Assembly (NCBI RefSeq): GCF_028288185.1
Contig: NZ_JAQBOF010000025.1
Location: 1-64,000 of the forward strand
Source of the DNA: Mucilaginibacter sp.
GTDB taxonomy: Bacteria; Bacteroidota; Bacteroidia; Sphingobacteriales; Sphingobacteriaceae
Length of the DNA: 64,000 nt
Reading direction: 5' to 3'
Shown in pieces: positions 43,127 to 51,995 of this stretch (the stretch's first letter is position 1; each line of letters starts with the position of its first letter). The translations under genes and the position numbers were made by a program. Below the pieces are notes generated by a model that ran no database searches, had not been told where the DNA came from, and worked only from the letters and a program-made list of their open reading frames with translations.

Positions 43127-44524
43127 ATGCTGTTTACTTCTATCCAGTTCGCATTTTTTTTTCTGATAACTACCGCCTTATTTTACCTATTACCGCATAG
43201 ATTTAGATGGTTATTATTGTTATTAGCAAGCTGTTATTTTTATATGGCTTTTGTACCAGTGTACATCCTGATTTTGGGGGCTACCATAATTATAGATTAT
43301 TTTGCCGGGCTGTACATCGAGAAAAATGTTGGTGTTAAAAGAAAAACTTTACTAATAGTTAGCCTTGTTGCTAATATTGGGGTTCTTTGCTTTTTTAAAT
43401 ATTACAATTTTATTAATGAAAACATTAGTGCCGTTTTGCAAAACTGGCACTATAAAACGCCATTCCCTCAATTAACTATATTACTGCCTATTGGCTTGTC
43501 GTTTCATACTTTTCAAGCTATGAGTTATACTGTTGAAGTATATCGTGGCAATCAGCCTGCCGAAAGAAAATTTGGCATATACGCGCTTTACGTAATGTTT
43601 TACCCTCAGTTGGTGGCCGGTCCTATAGAACGCCCGCAAAGGTTACTACCGCAGTTTCACACCAAACAAGCTTTTAATATCGAAAACATAAGTAGTGGCT
43701 TACAACAAATGCTAATTGGCTTTATTAAAAAACTGGTAGTTGCAGACAGGGTTGCATTATTTGTAGATAATATTTATGACCACTCGGCCCTTCAATCGGG
43801 TAAATCATTAGCCCTGGCGACAGTGTTTTTTGCTTTTCAGATATATTGCGATTTTTCTGGTTATACAGACATTGCCATCGGGGCTGCAAAAGTTTTAGGT
43901 TATGATTTGATGAAGAATTTTAACCGGCCTTATTTAGCTGTTTCCCTGGCGCAATTTTGGCAGCGCTGGCATATTTCGCTCTCCACATGGTTTAGAGATT
44001 ATTTGTACATACCATTGGGCGGTAATCGTGTTAGTAATTTTAGGCGCTACGGTAATTTACTTATTGTGTTTTTTATAAGTGGTTTATGGCACGGCGCTAA
44101 ATGGACGTTTGTAATCTGGGGTACTCTTAATGGCTTGCTTCTGGTTATTGAATCTATGCTTAACATTTCATCAAAAAGGGGGCATTGGCTAAAAACTATT
44201 GTTAAAACATTAGTTACATTTTTATTGATATGTGTAACCTGGGTGTTTTTTCGGGCACCTACAATTGATAACGCTATTTATATTTTAATGAAAATATTGA
44301 AATTTGATGGCGGTTTAATGCAGGGCAATGACCATTACTATTATGCTTTTATAGTTGTTACCATATTAATGCTTTTTGAAATAATTAATGAGTATAAACC
44401 AACCCTCTATAAAATAGTCCCCAATAACTTTGCAGTCCGCTGTGCTTACTATACCCTGTTGGTTGTAATAATTTTACAGTTTGGTGTTTTTGATGGCAGT
44501 CAATTTATTTACTTCCAATTTTAG
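43127..44524 (+). CDS. MBOAT-family O-acyltransferase (AlgI-like)
   Basis: 465-residue polytopic protein from ATG 43127 (a TTG precedes it directly). LPIGLSFHTFQAMSYTVEVYRG, FYPQLVAGPIERP, DFSGYTDIAIGAAKVLGYDLMKNFNRPY, FWQRWHISLSTWFRDYLYIPLGGNR and the catalytic-His region FISGLWHGAKWTFVIWG are those of AlgI/DltB-type acyltransferases. It would carry an acetyl group across the membrane for transfer to a surface polymer. The SGNH gene downstream (4 bp) fits as partner. Confidence 0.93.
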   Translation: MLFTSIQFAFFFLITTALFYLLPHRFRWLLLLLASCYFYMAFVPVYILILGATIIIDYFAGLYIEKNVGVKRKTLLIVSLVANIGVLCFFKYYNFINENISAVLQNWHYKTPFPQLTILLPIGLSFHTFQAMSYTVEVYRGNQPAERKFGIYALYVMFYPQLVAGPIERPQRLLPQFHTKQAFNIENISSGLQQMLIGFIKKLVVADRVALFVDNIYDHSALQSGKSLALATVFFAFQIYCDFSGYTDIAIGAAKVLGYDLMKNFNRPYLAVSLAQFWQRWHISLSTWFRDYLYIPLGGNRVSNFRRYGNLLIVFFISGLWHGAKWTFVIWGTLNGLLLVIESMLNISSKRGHWLKTIVKTLVTFLLICVTWVFFRAPTIDNAIYILMKILKFDGGLMQGNDHYYYAFIVVTILMLFEIINEYKPTLYKIVPNNFAVRCAYYTLLVVIILQFGVFDGSQFIYFQF

Positions 44525-44528
44525 TTAT

Positions 44529-45461
44529 ATGGGCAATAACTATAAAGTATTATTAATTAAGCTTTTTATAATGACTGCGGTTATAATTTCTGTTGATGCT
44601 GTTGCCGGGCTGGGATTAAAAAATATTTTTTATAAGCAAAAAAAAGGTAAATACTACAAGGTAACACACGCTATAAAAAATGCAAAGGAAGATATTTTGA
44701 TCTTTGGAAACTCACACGCGTCCGAACATTTTGATGCCCCATTAATGAAAAAGCTCACATTAAATACTGTGTTTAATTTTGGTAACCAGGGGCAAAGCTT
44801 ACTATATGTTTATCCGCTGGTAAAATCGATATTAGCCTATCATAAACCATTGTTAATAATCGTTAACCTGGATTATGACGAACTGCAATTTAAAAGCGAA
44901 GCTTATGAAAGGTTATCAATACTATTACCATATTATCATATTAATGAGGTAATAGACTCGGCAATAGCACTAATGCCTTATAATGAAGATTTAAAATGCC
45001 ACTCTTTTCTTTATAGATATAATTCAACCCTGGGCAATATTATGTTGAATATTTCCGGCAAAAAATTAATTTCTAACCAGGGCTATGAACCCATTGCCGG
45101 TAATATATGCCGCGTTAATGGCACCGAAAAGATAGAAAGCCCAACCAACGCTTCGAGTTTTGATCAAAATAAAATTAAATATTTAATGATGCTGATAAGC
45201 GCCGTACATAAAGCAAATGTAAAGCTGCTAATAACCACAACGCCTATCTATAATTACAACGCAAACCAAAAAAATATTTACAAAGAAAAGCTTAGGCGAA
45301 TTTTGAACGGCCTTAATGTTAAATATCTGGACTATGGTACTAATAACGAGTTTAAGGGCAAGTGCCAATATTTTAGTGATGATACACACCTAAATCCCGA
45401 TGGTGCCGACAAATGGACAACTCAATGCAGTAGCTACGCAAAAGCTATGATTAACAATTAA
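44529..45461 (+). CDS. SGNH-hydrolase-like partner of the MBOAT protein
   Basis: 310 residues from ATG 44529; an overlapping upstream ATG (44493) was rejected because this start gives a membrane anchor right away (VLLIKLFIMTAVIISVDAVAGL). IFGNSHASEHFD carries the block-I Ser, and DDTHLNPDGADKW carries the Asp-x-x-His pair of SGNH esterases. It resembles AlgJ/AlgX- or DltD-type proteins that transfer acyl groups to exported polysaccharide. It lies 4 bp after the MBOAT gene. Exact polymer unknown. Confidence 0.8.
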   Translation: MGNNYKVLLIKLFIMTAVIISVDAVAGLGLKNIFYKQKKGKYYKVTHAIKNAKEDILIFGNSHASEHFDAPLMKKLTLNTVFNFGNQGQSLLYVYPLVKSILAYHKPLLIIVNLDYDELQFKSEAYERLSILLPYYHINEVIDSAIALMPYNEDLKCHSFLYRYNSTLGNIMLNISGKKLISNQGYEPIAGNICRVNGTEKIESPTNASSFDQNKIKYLMMLISAVHKANVKLLITTTPIYNYNANQKNIYKEKLRRILNGLNVKYLDYGTNNEFKGKCQYFSDDTHLNPDGADKWTTQCSSYAKAMINN

Positions 45462-45616
45462 CATGCTCTTAATAATATAGTAATATGGTGGCCCTATTTT
45501 TGTAGGAAGTTATATTAATATATTGATAGTAGCATTGAAGCTATTTTTTTTAAGTATTTCTCTACTTTCTGTAACCCGAATAGATTTACCGGGCGCAACT
45601 TTATCCCACAAATTTT

Positions 45617-46471
45617 ATGGCAAAGCGCGAAGTTGATATTGTTATTATATCTGATGTGCATTTGGGTACCTATGGCTGCCATGCCAAAGAACTGCTTAAA
45701 TATTTAAAAAGCATTAAACCCAAAATGTTAATTCTGAATGGCGATATTATTGATATATGGCAGTTCAGCAAATCTTACTGGCCTGAGGCGCATATGAAAG
45801 TAGTGCGCCGCATATTAAAATTTGTTACCGAAGGTGTTCCCGTTTATTACCTAACCGGCAACCACGATGAAATGCTGCGAAAGTTTGCCGATTTCGACCT
45901 GGGATCATTCAAACTATTAAATAAAGTTGTATTAAACATCGATGGAAAAAAAGCCTGGATATTTCATGGTGATGTGTTTGATGTTACTATGCAGCACTCT
46001 AAATGGCTGGCTAAACTGGGCGCTGTTGGTTATGATACGCTGATATTATTAAATAGTATAACCAATTGGTTTTTGACCGCGATAGGCCGCGAAAAAATGA
46101 GCTTCTCGCAAAAGGTAAAAGCCAAGTTTAAGGATGCTGTAAAATTTATCAATCAGTTTGAACAAACCGCTGCCGACCTGGCCGTGGCTAAAGAATATCA
46201 ATACGTAATATGCGGCCACATCCACCACGCCGAGATCCGCGAGATGACGGCTTCTGACAACCCGGGCAAGGTGCTATACCTAAACAGTGGCGATTGGGTT
46301 GAAAGTCTTACCGCTTTAGAGTACAATAACGGTAATTGGGAGATCTTTAAATATGATCCCAACGATTTCAAAAAAGATACTGATGAGGACGACATCACCG
46401 ATGCCGAGGATCTGGAAGCGAAAATGGATGTGAATTTATTGTTGGAAAGATTTAAGCAGGAAGCGTCGTAG
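45617..46471 (+). CDS. UDP-2,3-diacylglucosamine pyrophosphatase-like phosphoesterase
   Basis: 284-residue calcineurin-like phosphoesterase: ISDVHLGTYGCH, NGDIIDIWQF, LTGNHDEMLRKF, FHGDVFDVTMQHSKW and ICGHIHHAEIR supply all metal-binding motifs. It matches the LpxH-like group of Bacteroidota (UDP-2,3-diacylglucosamine to lipid X plus UMP in lipid A synthesis), though the C-terminal acidic extension (about 255-284) is long. Membrane-surface enzyme. Located between glycan O-acylation genes and a glycosyltransferase. Confidence 0.85.
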   Translation: MAKREVDIVIISDVHLGTYGCHAKELLKYLKSIKPKMLILNGDIIDIWQFSKSYWPEAHMKVVRRILKFVTEGVPVYYLTGNHDEMLRKFADFDLGSFKLLNKVVLNIDGKKAWIFHGDVFDVTMQHSKWLAKLGAVGYDTLILLNSITNWFLTAIGREKMSFSQKVKAKFKDAVKFINQFEQTAADLAVAKEYQYVICGHIHHAEIREMTASDNPGKVLYLNSGDWVESLTALEYNNGNWEIFKYDPNDFKKDTDEDDITDAEDLEAKMDVNLLLERFKQEAS

Positions 46472-46475
46472 AACG

Positions 46476-46934
46476 TTACTCTGGTATTCCAATTTTATCT
46501 ATTAGTGCTATAGATTGAACTACAACCTTAATTTTTTTAGTCCTGAGATCATTCACCATGTTTTGCCAATCTTGTACTCCTAAACTTGCACCTTTAAAAC
46601 CAAAGGAAATTTTGTCGTCTCTTATTACCTTTAAACTAGCTTTAGCAGTCGATCTATAGCTTGAGTTTAGTAGTTGGATTTCGGTGATCTCATTTAGAGG
46701 ATACCTAATCTTCATGAATGGCAAGAGATAATTCTTTACAATAAAATCATCTTCTGTTATCTCAAAATAAAAAGAATCAATAACAGCTATAAAAAACGAG
46801 ACGATAATAATTATCCAGTATCCACTGTCTATTATATTATGTAATGTTACTTTACCAATTATTCCAAAAAGTAATAGAAAACCTGCAGGGATAGCATTAT
46901 TTATATTGAATAGTCTGTTACCAGAATAGGTCAT
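46476..46934 (-). CDS. Hypothetical membrane protein (PH-like)
   Basis: 152 residues with two N-terminal hydrophobic segments (AIPAGFLLLFGIIGKV, GYWIIIIVSFFIAVID), then FEITEDDFIVKNYLLPFMKIRYPLNEITEIQLL, which resembles bacterial PH-domain membrane proteins, and a C-terminal segment ending IALIDKIGIPE. I do not recognise a named family. It is the only minus-strand gene here, and the stretch looks more A+T-rich than its neighbours, so it may be an insertion (not computed). Confidence 0.65.
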   Translation of the reverse strand: MTYSGNRLFNINNAIPAGFLLLFGIIGKVTLHNIIDSGYWIIIIVSFFIAVIDSFYFEITEDDFIVKNYLLPFMKIRYPLNEITEIQLLNSSYRSTAKASLKVIRDDKISFGFKGASLGVQDWQNMVNDLRTKKIKVVVQSIALIDKIGIPE

Positions 46935-47013
46935 TAGTTTTAGAATTTATATGGTGAAGTTAATATTTATACAATTACAAACAAATATGGATATCGGGCA
47001 CAACCTTATGAGT

Positions 47014-47021
47014 TATCTTTG
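47014..47021 (+). promoter_or_regulatory. Candidate -7 box of the 47.0-kb glycosyltransferase
   Basis: TATCTTTG, full match to TAnnTTTG, 22 bp upstream of the ATG at 47044; -33 partner unclear. Confidence 0.4.
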
Positions 47022-47043
47022 TTAATTTGGCTCCGTTTACACA

Positions 47044-48027
47044 ATGAAGATCTTATACGCCATACAAGGAACAGGAAACGGGCACATTAGCCGCGCGCGG
47101 GAGATTGTGCCTTTACTACAAAAGTATGGCGAGCTGGACCTGCTGGTAAGCGGCACCGAGGCCGAAGTAACCTTAGCGCAGCCGCTAAAATATAAATTTC
47201 ATGGTATTAGTTTTGTATTTGGCAGCAATGGCGGGGTTGATAAATGGGCCACCTTTAAACTAATGAACCTTCGCCGGTTTTGGCGCGATATGCATAGCCT
47301 GCCGCTAGAAGAATACGACCTGATCATTAATGATTTTGAACCGGTAAGCGCCTGGGCATGTAAGCTCAAAAAGATACCATCTGTTTCTTTAAGTCACCAA
47401 TGTTCTTTTGTTTCAAAAAACACTCCTCGCCCCAAAAAGCGGAGCTATGGCGAGTGGGTACTTAAAAATTATTCGCCTACTACACACCATATCGGTTTCC
47501 ATTTTGAGCGTTATGCCGATTTTATACATACCCCCGTTATTCGCAGCGAAATACGTAACCTGCAAACCAGTAACCTGGGCCACTATACAGTTTATTTGCC
47601 TGCTTATGACGATAAAAAACTTACCAAATATTTAAACGAAACCGATGTGCAATGGCACATTTTCTCCAAGCGCCAAAAAACTGCTTATACCGATGGTAAC
47701 GTACAGGTAATACCGGTAAATAACGAAGGTTTTAATATTAGCCTGGCCAGTTGTGAGGGATTGCTTACAGGCGGCGGATTTGAAGGGCCTGCCGAAGCGC
47801 TGTTTCTGCAAAAAAAGTTAATGATGATACCCATGCAAGGGCAGTACGAGCAGCAATGCAACGCCCTGGCAACATCACGCCTGGGTGTGCCTGTTTTACA
47901 GGCTATTGGCGATGGTTTTGTGGATCATTTAAAAAAATGGATAAAAGAAGATAACAAGGTTTGGGTTGATTTCCCCGATGAAACCGCGCAGATTGTGCAT
48001 GATATGGTGCAGCGATATGCAAGGTGA
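47044..48027 (+). CDS. GT28/MurG-like glycosyltransferase family protein
   Basis: 327 residues. Starts ILYAIQGTGNGHISRAREIVPLLQKYG, the Gly-rich acceptor loop of MurG/UGT-like GT-B enzymes, and has CEGLLTGGGFEGPAEALFLQKKLMMIPMQGQYEQQCNA, the donor-binding region. Homologues in Bacteroidota are annotated as glycosyltransferase family proteins, probably making glycolipids. It has its own promoter-like box and is followed after 106 bp by the DUF6427 gene. Substrates unknown. Confidence 0.85.
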   Translation: MKILYAIQGTGNGHISRAREIVPLLQKYGELDLLVSGTEAEVTLAQPLKYKFHGISFVFGSNGGVDKWATFKLMNLRRFWRDMHSLPLEEYDLIINDFEPVSAWACKLKKIPSVSLSHQCSFVSKNTPRPKKRSYGEWVLKNYSPTTHHIGFHFERYADFIHTPVIRSEIRNLQTSNLGHYTVYLPAYDDKKLTKYLNETDVQWHIFSKRQKTAYTDGNVQVIPVNNEGFNISLASCEGLLTGGGFEGPAEALFLQKKLMMIPMQGQYEQQCNALATSRLGVPVLQAIGDGFVDHLKKWIKEDNKVWVDFPDETAQIVHDMVQRYAR

Positions 48028-48120
48028 TCTCTTAAAAGTTCGTTACCTATCCCTTGGTAACGCGTTCTAAAAAACATTTTGGTAAATAACCTATTATTTC
48101 TCCATCCCCGCTTTTTCTAT

Positions 48121-48128
48121 TAATATTG
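48121..48128 (+). promoter_or_regulatory. Candidate -7 box, 5 bp from the DUF6427 start
   Basis: TAATATTG (5 of 6 defined bases), 5 bp before the ATG at 48134, the same spacing as at 19646, 30065 and 41374. Confidence 0.35.
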
Positions 48129-48133
48129 CAGTA

Positions 48134-49120
48134 ATGATAAATGCGTTCAGAAACTATAACCCGCTTAATATTTTATGGCTGGCCATTTTATTGTTTTTGC
48201 TGCGTATAGGCTATGCTTATAATGCTCCGCCTAAATTAGCATTTACTTATCTCGAACCATTTGCCCGCCTGTTTGTACCGGGGGCTTATCAATATGCTTT
48301 CCAGCCATTGGTTGATATTTTTTTGGCAGGTATGCTGGTATTTATACAGGCTTTATTGGTTAACAGGCTGGTAAACCAGTATGGGTTGTTAAGCAAACCA
48401 AGCTTTTTGCCGGCGTTAATGTATATTGTATTATCGAGCTTGTTTACCCCATTTTTGGTTTTGAGCCCCCCGCTTGTCTGTAATTTTTTGCTGATATGGA
48501 TGCTGTACAAACTATTTGGACTTTACAAGGGCGATGACGCCAAATCCATCACCTACGATCTGGGGATGATTGTAGCCATTGGGTCATTGATCTACCTGCC
48601 TTTTATTTATTTGTTTTTAGCCATCTGGGCCGCCCTTTTGCTCTTTAGGCCTTTTTATTGGCGCGAGTGGGTAATTGGCATAATGGGCTATGCAACTATA
48701 TTTTTCTTTTTAGCGGTGGCTTATTATTTAAGTGATAACATGGCTATATTTTATTCTATTTGGGTGCCACTTACCACTAAGTTTCCTACCCATGTTAAAA
48801 TTGATTACTATGACTACCTGGTGCTGGTGCCGATAATTATTATATTTATATTAGGTATAATAAAGATAAGGCAAATATTTTTCAGGAGTTATGTACAGGT
48901 GCGTAAATCCTTCCAGCTACTATTTATTGTTTTTTTAATAGCCGGGTTATCATTTTATGTAAAGGCCGAGTTTAGCTTAACGCACTTTTTACTATGCGTT
49001 ATACCTGTAAGTGTGTTTTTTGCTTACTATTTTTTATACGCCAACATGCGCTGGTTTTACGAAAGTTTGTTTTTTATACTGCTCATCAGTATAGTTTATT
49101 TTCAGTTTAACAATTTTTAA
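48134..49120 (+). CDS. DUF6427-type polytopic membrane protein
   Basis: 328 residues with about nine to ten hydrophobic segments and few long loops. FRNYNPLNILWLAILLFLLRIGY at the start and FYWREWVIGIMGYATIFFFLAVAYYL are as I recall for DUF6427, a Bacteroidota family without known function. It lies between a glycosyltransferase and purQ on the same strand. Possible role in envelope or glycolipid handling is only suggested by context. Confidence 0.7.
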   Translation: MINAFRNYNPLNILWLAILLFLLRIGYAYNAPPKLAFTYLEPFARLFVPGAYQYAFQPLVDIFLAGMLVFIQALLVNRLVNQYGLLSKPSFLPALMYIVLSSLFTPFLVLSPPLVCNFLLIWMLYKLFGLYKGDDAKSITYDLGMIVAIGSLIYLPFIYLFLAIWAALLLFRPFYWREWVIGIMGYATIFFFLAVAYYLSDNMAIFYSIWVPLTTKFPTHVKIDYYDYLVLVPIIIIFILGIIKIRQIFFRSYVQVRKSFQLLFIVFLIAGLSFYVKAEFSLTHFLLCVIPVSVFFAYYFLYANMRWFYESLFFILLISIVYFQFNNF

Positions 49121-49153
49121 CTTTTACATTCGTTCAAATTTCGGCTGTTATAT

Positions 49154-49161
49154 TAGATTTG
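49154..49161 (+). promoter_or_regulatory. Candidate purQ promoter
   Basis: TAGATTTG (full TAnnTTTG match) with TTCG 19 bp upstream (49131-49134). It lies 60 bp before the purQ ATG; a 10-codon ORF (49166-49198, MKLLWAVISL) sits in between. Confidence 0.5.
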
Positions 49162-49221
49162 TAGCATGAAATTACTATGGGCTGTTATTAGCTTGTAGTA
49201 TTCACTAAAAACATAAAGCTG

Positions 49222-49914
49222 ATGAAATTTGGAGTTGTAATATTTCCCGGGTCTAATTGTGATGAAGATATCATCCATGTACTGGATAAAATAATGGGCC
49301 AGCAGGTTGTTCGCCTATGGCATAAAGATCATGACCTGCAAGGTGCAGAATTTATTATACTGCCCGGTGGCTTCTCATTTGGCGATTATTTGCGTTCAGG
49401 CGCTATCGCCCGTTTCTCGCCTATTATGGAGCAGGTAATACAATTTGCCAATAACGGCGGATATGTATTGGGTATATGCAATGGTTTCCAGATATTAACC
49501 GAAGCCGGTTTATTGCCAGGTGCTTTATTGCATAATAATAACCGCAAATTTATTTGCCGCAACATTTACATGAAACCGCAAACCGGTAATACCTTATTAA
49601 CTGCACAAATTGATCCGCAACGCGCATTAAAAATACCTATAGCACATGGCGAGGGCAACTACTTTGCCGATGCTGATGTGCTAAAATCGATCAATGACAA
49701 TGACCAGGTGATATTTAGATATTGTGATGAGGCTGGTAATATTACTACCGATGCAAACCCTAACGGATCAATAGAAAACATAGCAGGTGTAACTAACATT
49801 AACCGTAACGTTTTTGGTTTTATGCCACACCCTGAGCGCGCTGCCGACCCATTGTTAGCTAATGAGGATGGGCTTGCAATTTTTGAATCCATACTATCAA
49901 TGGTTAAAGCCTGA
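49222..49914 (+). CDS. purQ: Phosphoribosylformylglycinamidine synthase subunit PurQ
   Basis: 230-residue class-I glutamine amidotransferase that supplies ammonia to PurL in purine synthesis (FGAR to FGAM). GVVIFPGSNCDEDI, the catalytic Cys86 in GICNGFQ, and GFMPHPERAADP with catalytic His and Glu are diagnostic. Its TGA overlaps the coaX ATG by one base. PurL/PurS are not in the window. Confidence 0.96.
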   Translation: MKFGVVIFPGSNCDEDIIHVLDKIMGQQVVRLWHKDHDLQGAEFIILPGGFSFGDYLRSGAIARFSPIMEQVIQFANNGGYVLGICNGFQILTEAGLLPGALLHNNNRKFICRNIYMKPQTGNTLLTAQIDPQRALKIPIAHGEGNYFADADVLKSINDNDQVIFRYCDEAGNITTDANPNGSIENIAGVTNINRNVFGFMPHPERAADPLLANEDGLAIFESILSMVKA

Positions 49915-50657
49915 TGGCCAATTTGGTTATCGATATAGGGAATACTTTTACTAAGGCAGCCATATTTGAACAGGATGAATTAGTTTATACAGAACATTAT
50001 AAAGCGCTCGATAAAACAATACTGGATACTTTTTTAACCCAATACAGCGTTGATAAAGCCATCATATCATCAGTAAAAAAAAATAGCGAAGAGTGGGAAG
50101 CCGGATTAAAGCAAAAAACACAATTGATTTATTTTAATGCCGGAATGACCACGCGTATCCATAACCATTATCGCACACCAACAACGCTTGGGCTTGACAG
50201 GCTGGCCGCGGTAATAGGCGCTAATTATTTATACCCAGATAAAGATAACCTGGTAATTGATGGCGGCACTTGCATAACTTATGACTGGATAAATGCCGCA
50301 GGAAATTATTTTGGCGGAAGTATATCGCCGGGTTTAAATATGCGTTATAATGCACTTAACCATTATACTGCAGGCCTGCCGATAGTTAAACAGGACGAAA
50401 GTTTTGACAATAATAGTGGTGACGATACAGAAACGGCCATCAGATCGGGTGTGCAAAACGGAATTAAATTTGAATTGAATGGCTTTATAGAAAGCTATGC
50501 AAAGAATAAACAACAACTAAATATTATACTAACAGGCGGCGACAGTATTTTTTTTGATACCCTATTAAAAAATAGCATCTTTGCCCCCTATATAAAAAAT
50601 GAGCCTCATTTGGTTCTAAAAGGATTAAACGCAGCTACACAAAAGCATAATGATTAA
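49914..50657 (+). CDS. coaX: Type III pantothenate kinase
   Basis: 247-residue ASKHA-fold kinase, first step of coenzyme A synthesis. LVIDIGNTFTKAAIFE (phosphate-1), GLDRLAAVIGA, VIDGGTCITYDWI and GGSISPGLNMR (ribose/adenosine side) are the CoaX motifs. It overlaps purQ by 1 bp and the following outer-membrane gene by 8 bp, so the run is translationally coupled. Confidence 0.95.
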   Translation: MANLVIDIGNTFTKAAIFEQDELVYTEHYKALDKTILDTFLTQYSVDKAIISSVKKNSEEWEAGLKQKTQLIYFNAGMTTRIHNHYRTPTTLGLDRLAAVIGANYLYPDKDNLVIDGGTCITYDWINAAGNYFGGSISPGLNMRYNALNHYTAGLPIVKQDESFDNNSGDDTETAIRSGVQNGIKFELNGFIESYAKNKQQLNIILTGGDSIFFDTLLKNSIFAPYIKNEPHLVLKGLNAATQKHND

Positions 50658-51987
50658 ATATACTAAGCTCTTTATAATAGTTTTACTTGCAGTTACAGCA
50701 TTACAGGCCAAGGCGCAAACAACGGCAAACACAAGCTCGCCATATTCACAATATGGGTTAGGCGACTTAACACCAATGTTATTGCCACAAAATAAGGCCA
50801 TGGGCGGTATTGCTGCCGGTACTAATACTATAAACAGGTACATGAGTATTAATCCATTAAACCCTGCATCGTACGGTACTATATCATTTACTACAATTGA
50901 TGCCGGTCTGTCAATGAGCTCGCTTTCTTTAAGCCAAACAGGGCAATCAACACAAAAAAATTCAAACTTTAGGCTAAGTCATTTGGCTTTTGCAATACCG
51001 GTTAGCACAGGTTCGGCTTTAAGTTTTGGCTTGCTTCCTTACAGCCAGGTTGGGTATAATTATACAAAAACAACTAAAGGTTTTGGTACCGGGTCGGCAG
51101 TTGATACCAATACCGTTAATAACATTTTTACTGGCGAGGGTGGTTTAACAAAAGCCTACCTTGGCTATGGCTTTACCATTAAGCGTAATTTATTGCTTGG
51201 TTTTAACGTAGGCTATATATTTGGCGATTTGAAACATTTCCAGCAAATAGAGATGCCGCTATTGCCGGGTAACTTAAATACAAGTGTTGAGCGCGATAAT
51301 AGCGTTGGCGGTGTAAGTTATGATTTTGGCGCCCAATATATATGGGACCTTTCATTAACAAGGCACATTGTTTTTGGCTACTCAGGTTCGGCCAAATCTC
51401 AAATCAATTCAAAAAACAGCTATATCGTCAGCCACTATACATTTGATGCCGGCGGAAACAGGGGCGTTAATATAGATTCGGTTATTAATCAGCAAAACGC
51501 GTCTTCAAAAATACAATTACCTAAAATTCAGCATTTTGGCATATCTTATCAGCAGGATCTTAAATTTTTAGTTGGTATGGACTACAGTATAGGTAATTGG
51601 TCTGATCTGAGTATAGGAGGTGTAAACCAAGGTATGGCTAATAGCAGTACTTTTAACATAGGCGGGCAATATACCCCTTACATTAATTCATTACACAACT
51701 ACCTGGCAACTTTAGATTACCGCTTAGGTTTAATGCTTGATAACACCTATTATAATGTGCCAAACCCTTCCGGTGGCGGTAGCACCAATATCAAATCAAA
51801 GGCCATTACATTAGGTTTAGGTATACCACTTAGAGGTGCTAACACCAGCTTCTACAAAGTTAACTTCACAGCCGAACTTGGGCAGCGCGGAACTTTAAAT
51901 AACGGTTTGGTAAAAGAAAATTACATTAACCTTCATCTAGGGTTTACGCTTAACGATAAGTGGTTTCAACGTTATAAATTTGATTAA
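50650..51987 (+). CDS. Outer-membrane beta-barrel protein, OmpP1/FadL-like, function unknown
   Basis: 445 residues; signal peptide (cut after LQAKAQ), then SSPYSQYGLGDLTPMLLPQN, MGGIAAG and a series of beta-strands ending in GFTLNDKWFQRYKFD. The NPLNPASY pattern resembles FadL/PorV-like barrels of Bacteroidota, but I cannot assign a function. Its start overlaps coaX by 8 bp and lptC follows after 8 bp. This order (coaX, barrel, lptC, PpiD) seems to be a conserved envelope-biogenesis string in the phylum. Confidence 0.8.
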   Translation: MIKYTKLFIIVLLAVTALQAKAQTTANTSSPYSQYGLGDLTPMLLPQNKAMGGIAAGTNTINRYMSINPLNPASYGTISFTTIDAGLSMSSLSLSQTGQSTQKNSNFRLSHLAFAIPVSTGSALSFGLLPYSQVGYNYTKTTKGFGTGSAVDTNTVNNIFTGEGGLTKAYLGYGFTIKRNLLLGFNVGYIFGDLKHFQQIEMPLLPGNLNTSVERDNSVGGVSYDFGAQYIWDLSLTRHIVFGYSGSAKSQINSKNSYIVSHYTFDAGGNRGVNIDSVINQQNASSKIQLPKIQHFGISYQQDLKFLVGMDYSIGNWSDLSIGGVNQGMANSSTFNIGGQYTPYINSLHNYLATLDYRLGLMLDNTYYNVPNPSGGGSTNIKSKAITLGLGIPLRGANTSFYKVNFTAELGQRGTLNNGLVKENYINLHLGFTLNDKWFQRYKFD

Positions 51988-51995
51988 TTTAAGCT

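Noticed and set aside
44481..44528. Upstream overlapping start of the SGNH gene
   Set aside because: Would overlap the MBOAT coding end by 44 bp; ATG 44529 gives a clean membrane anchor 4 bp after the MBOAT stop.
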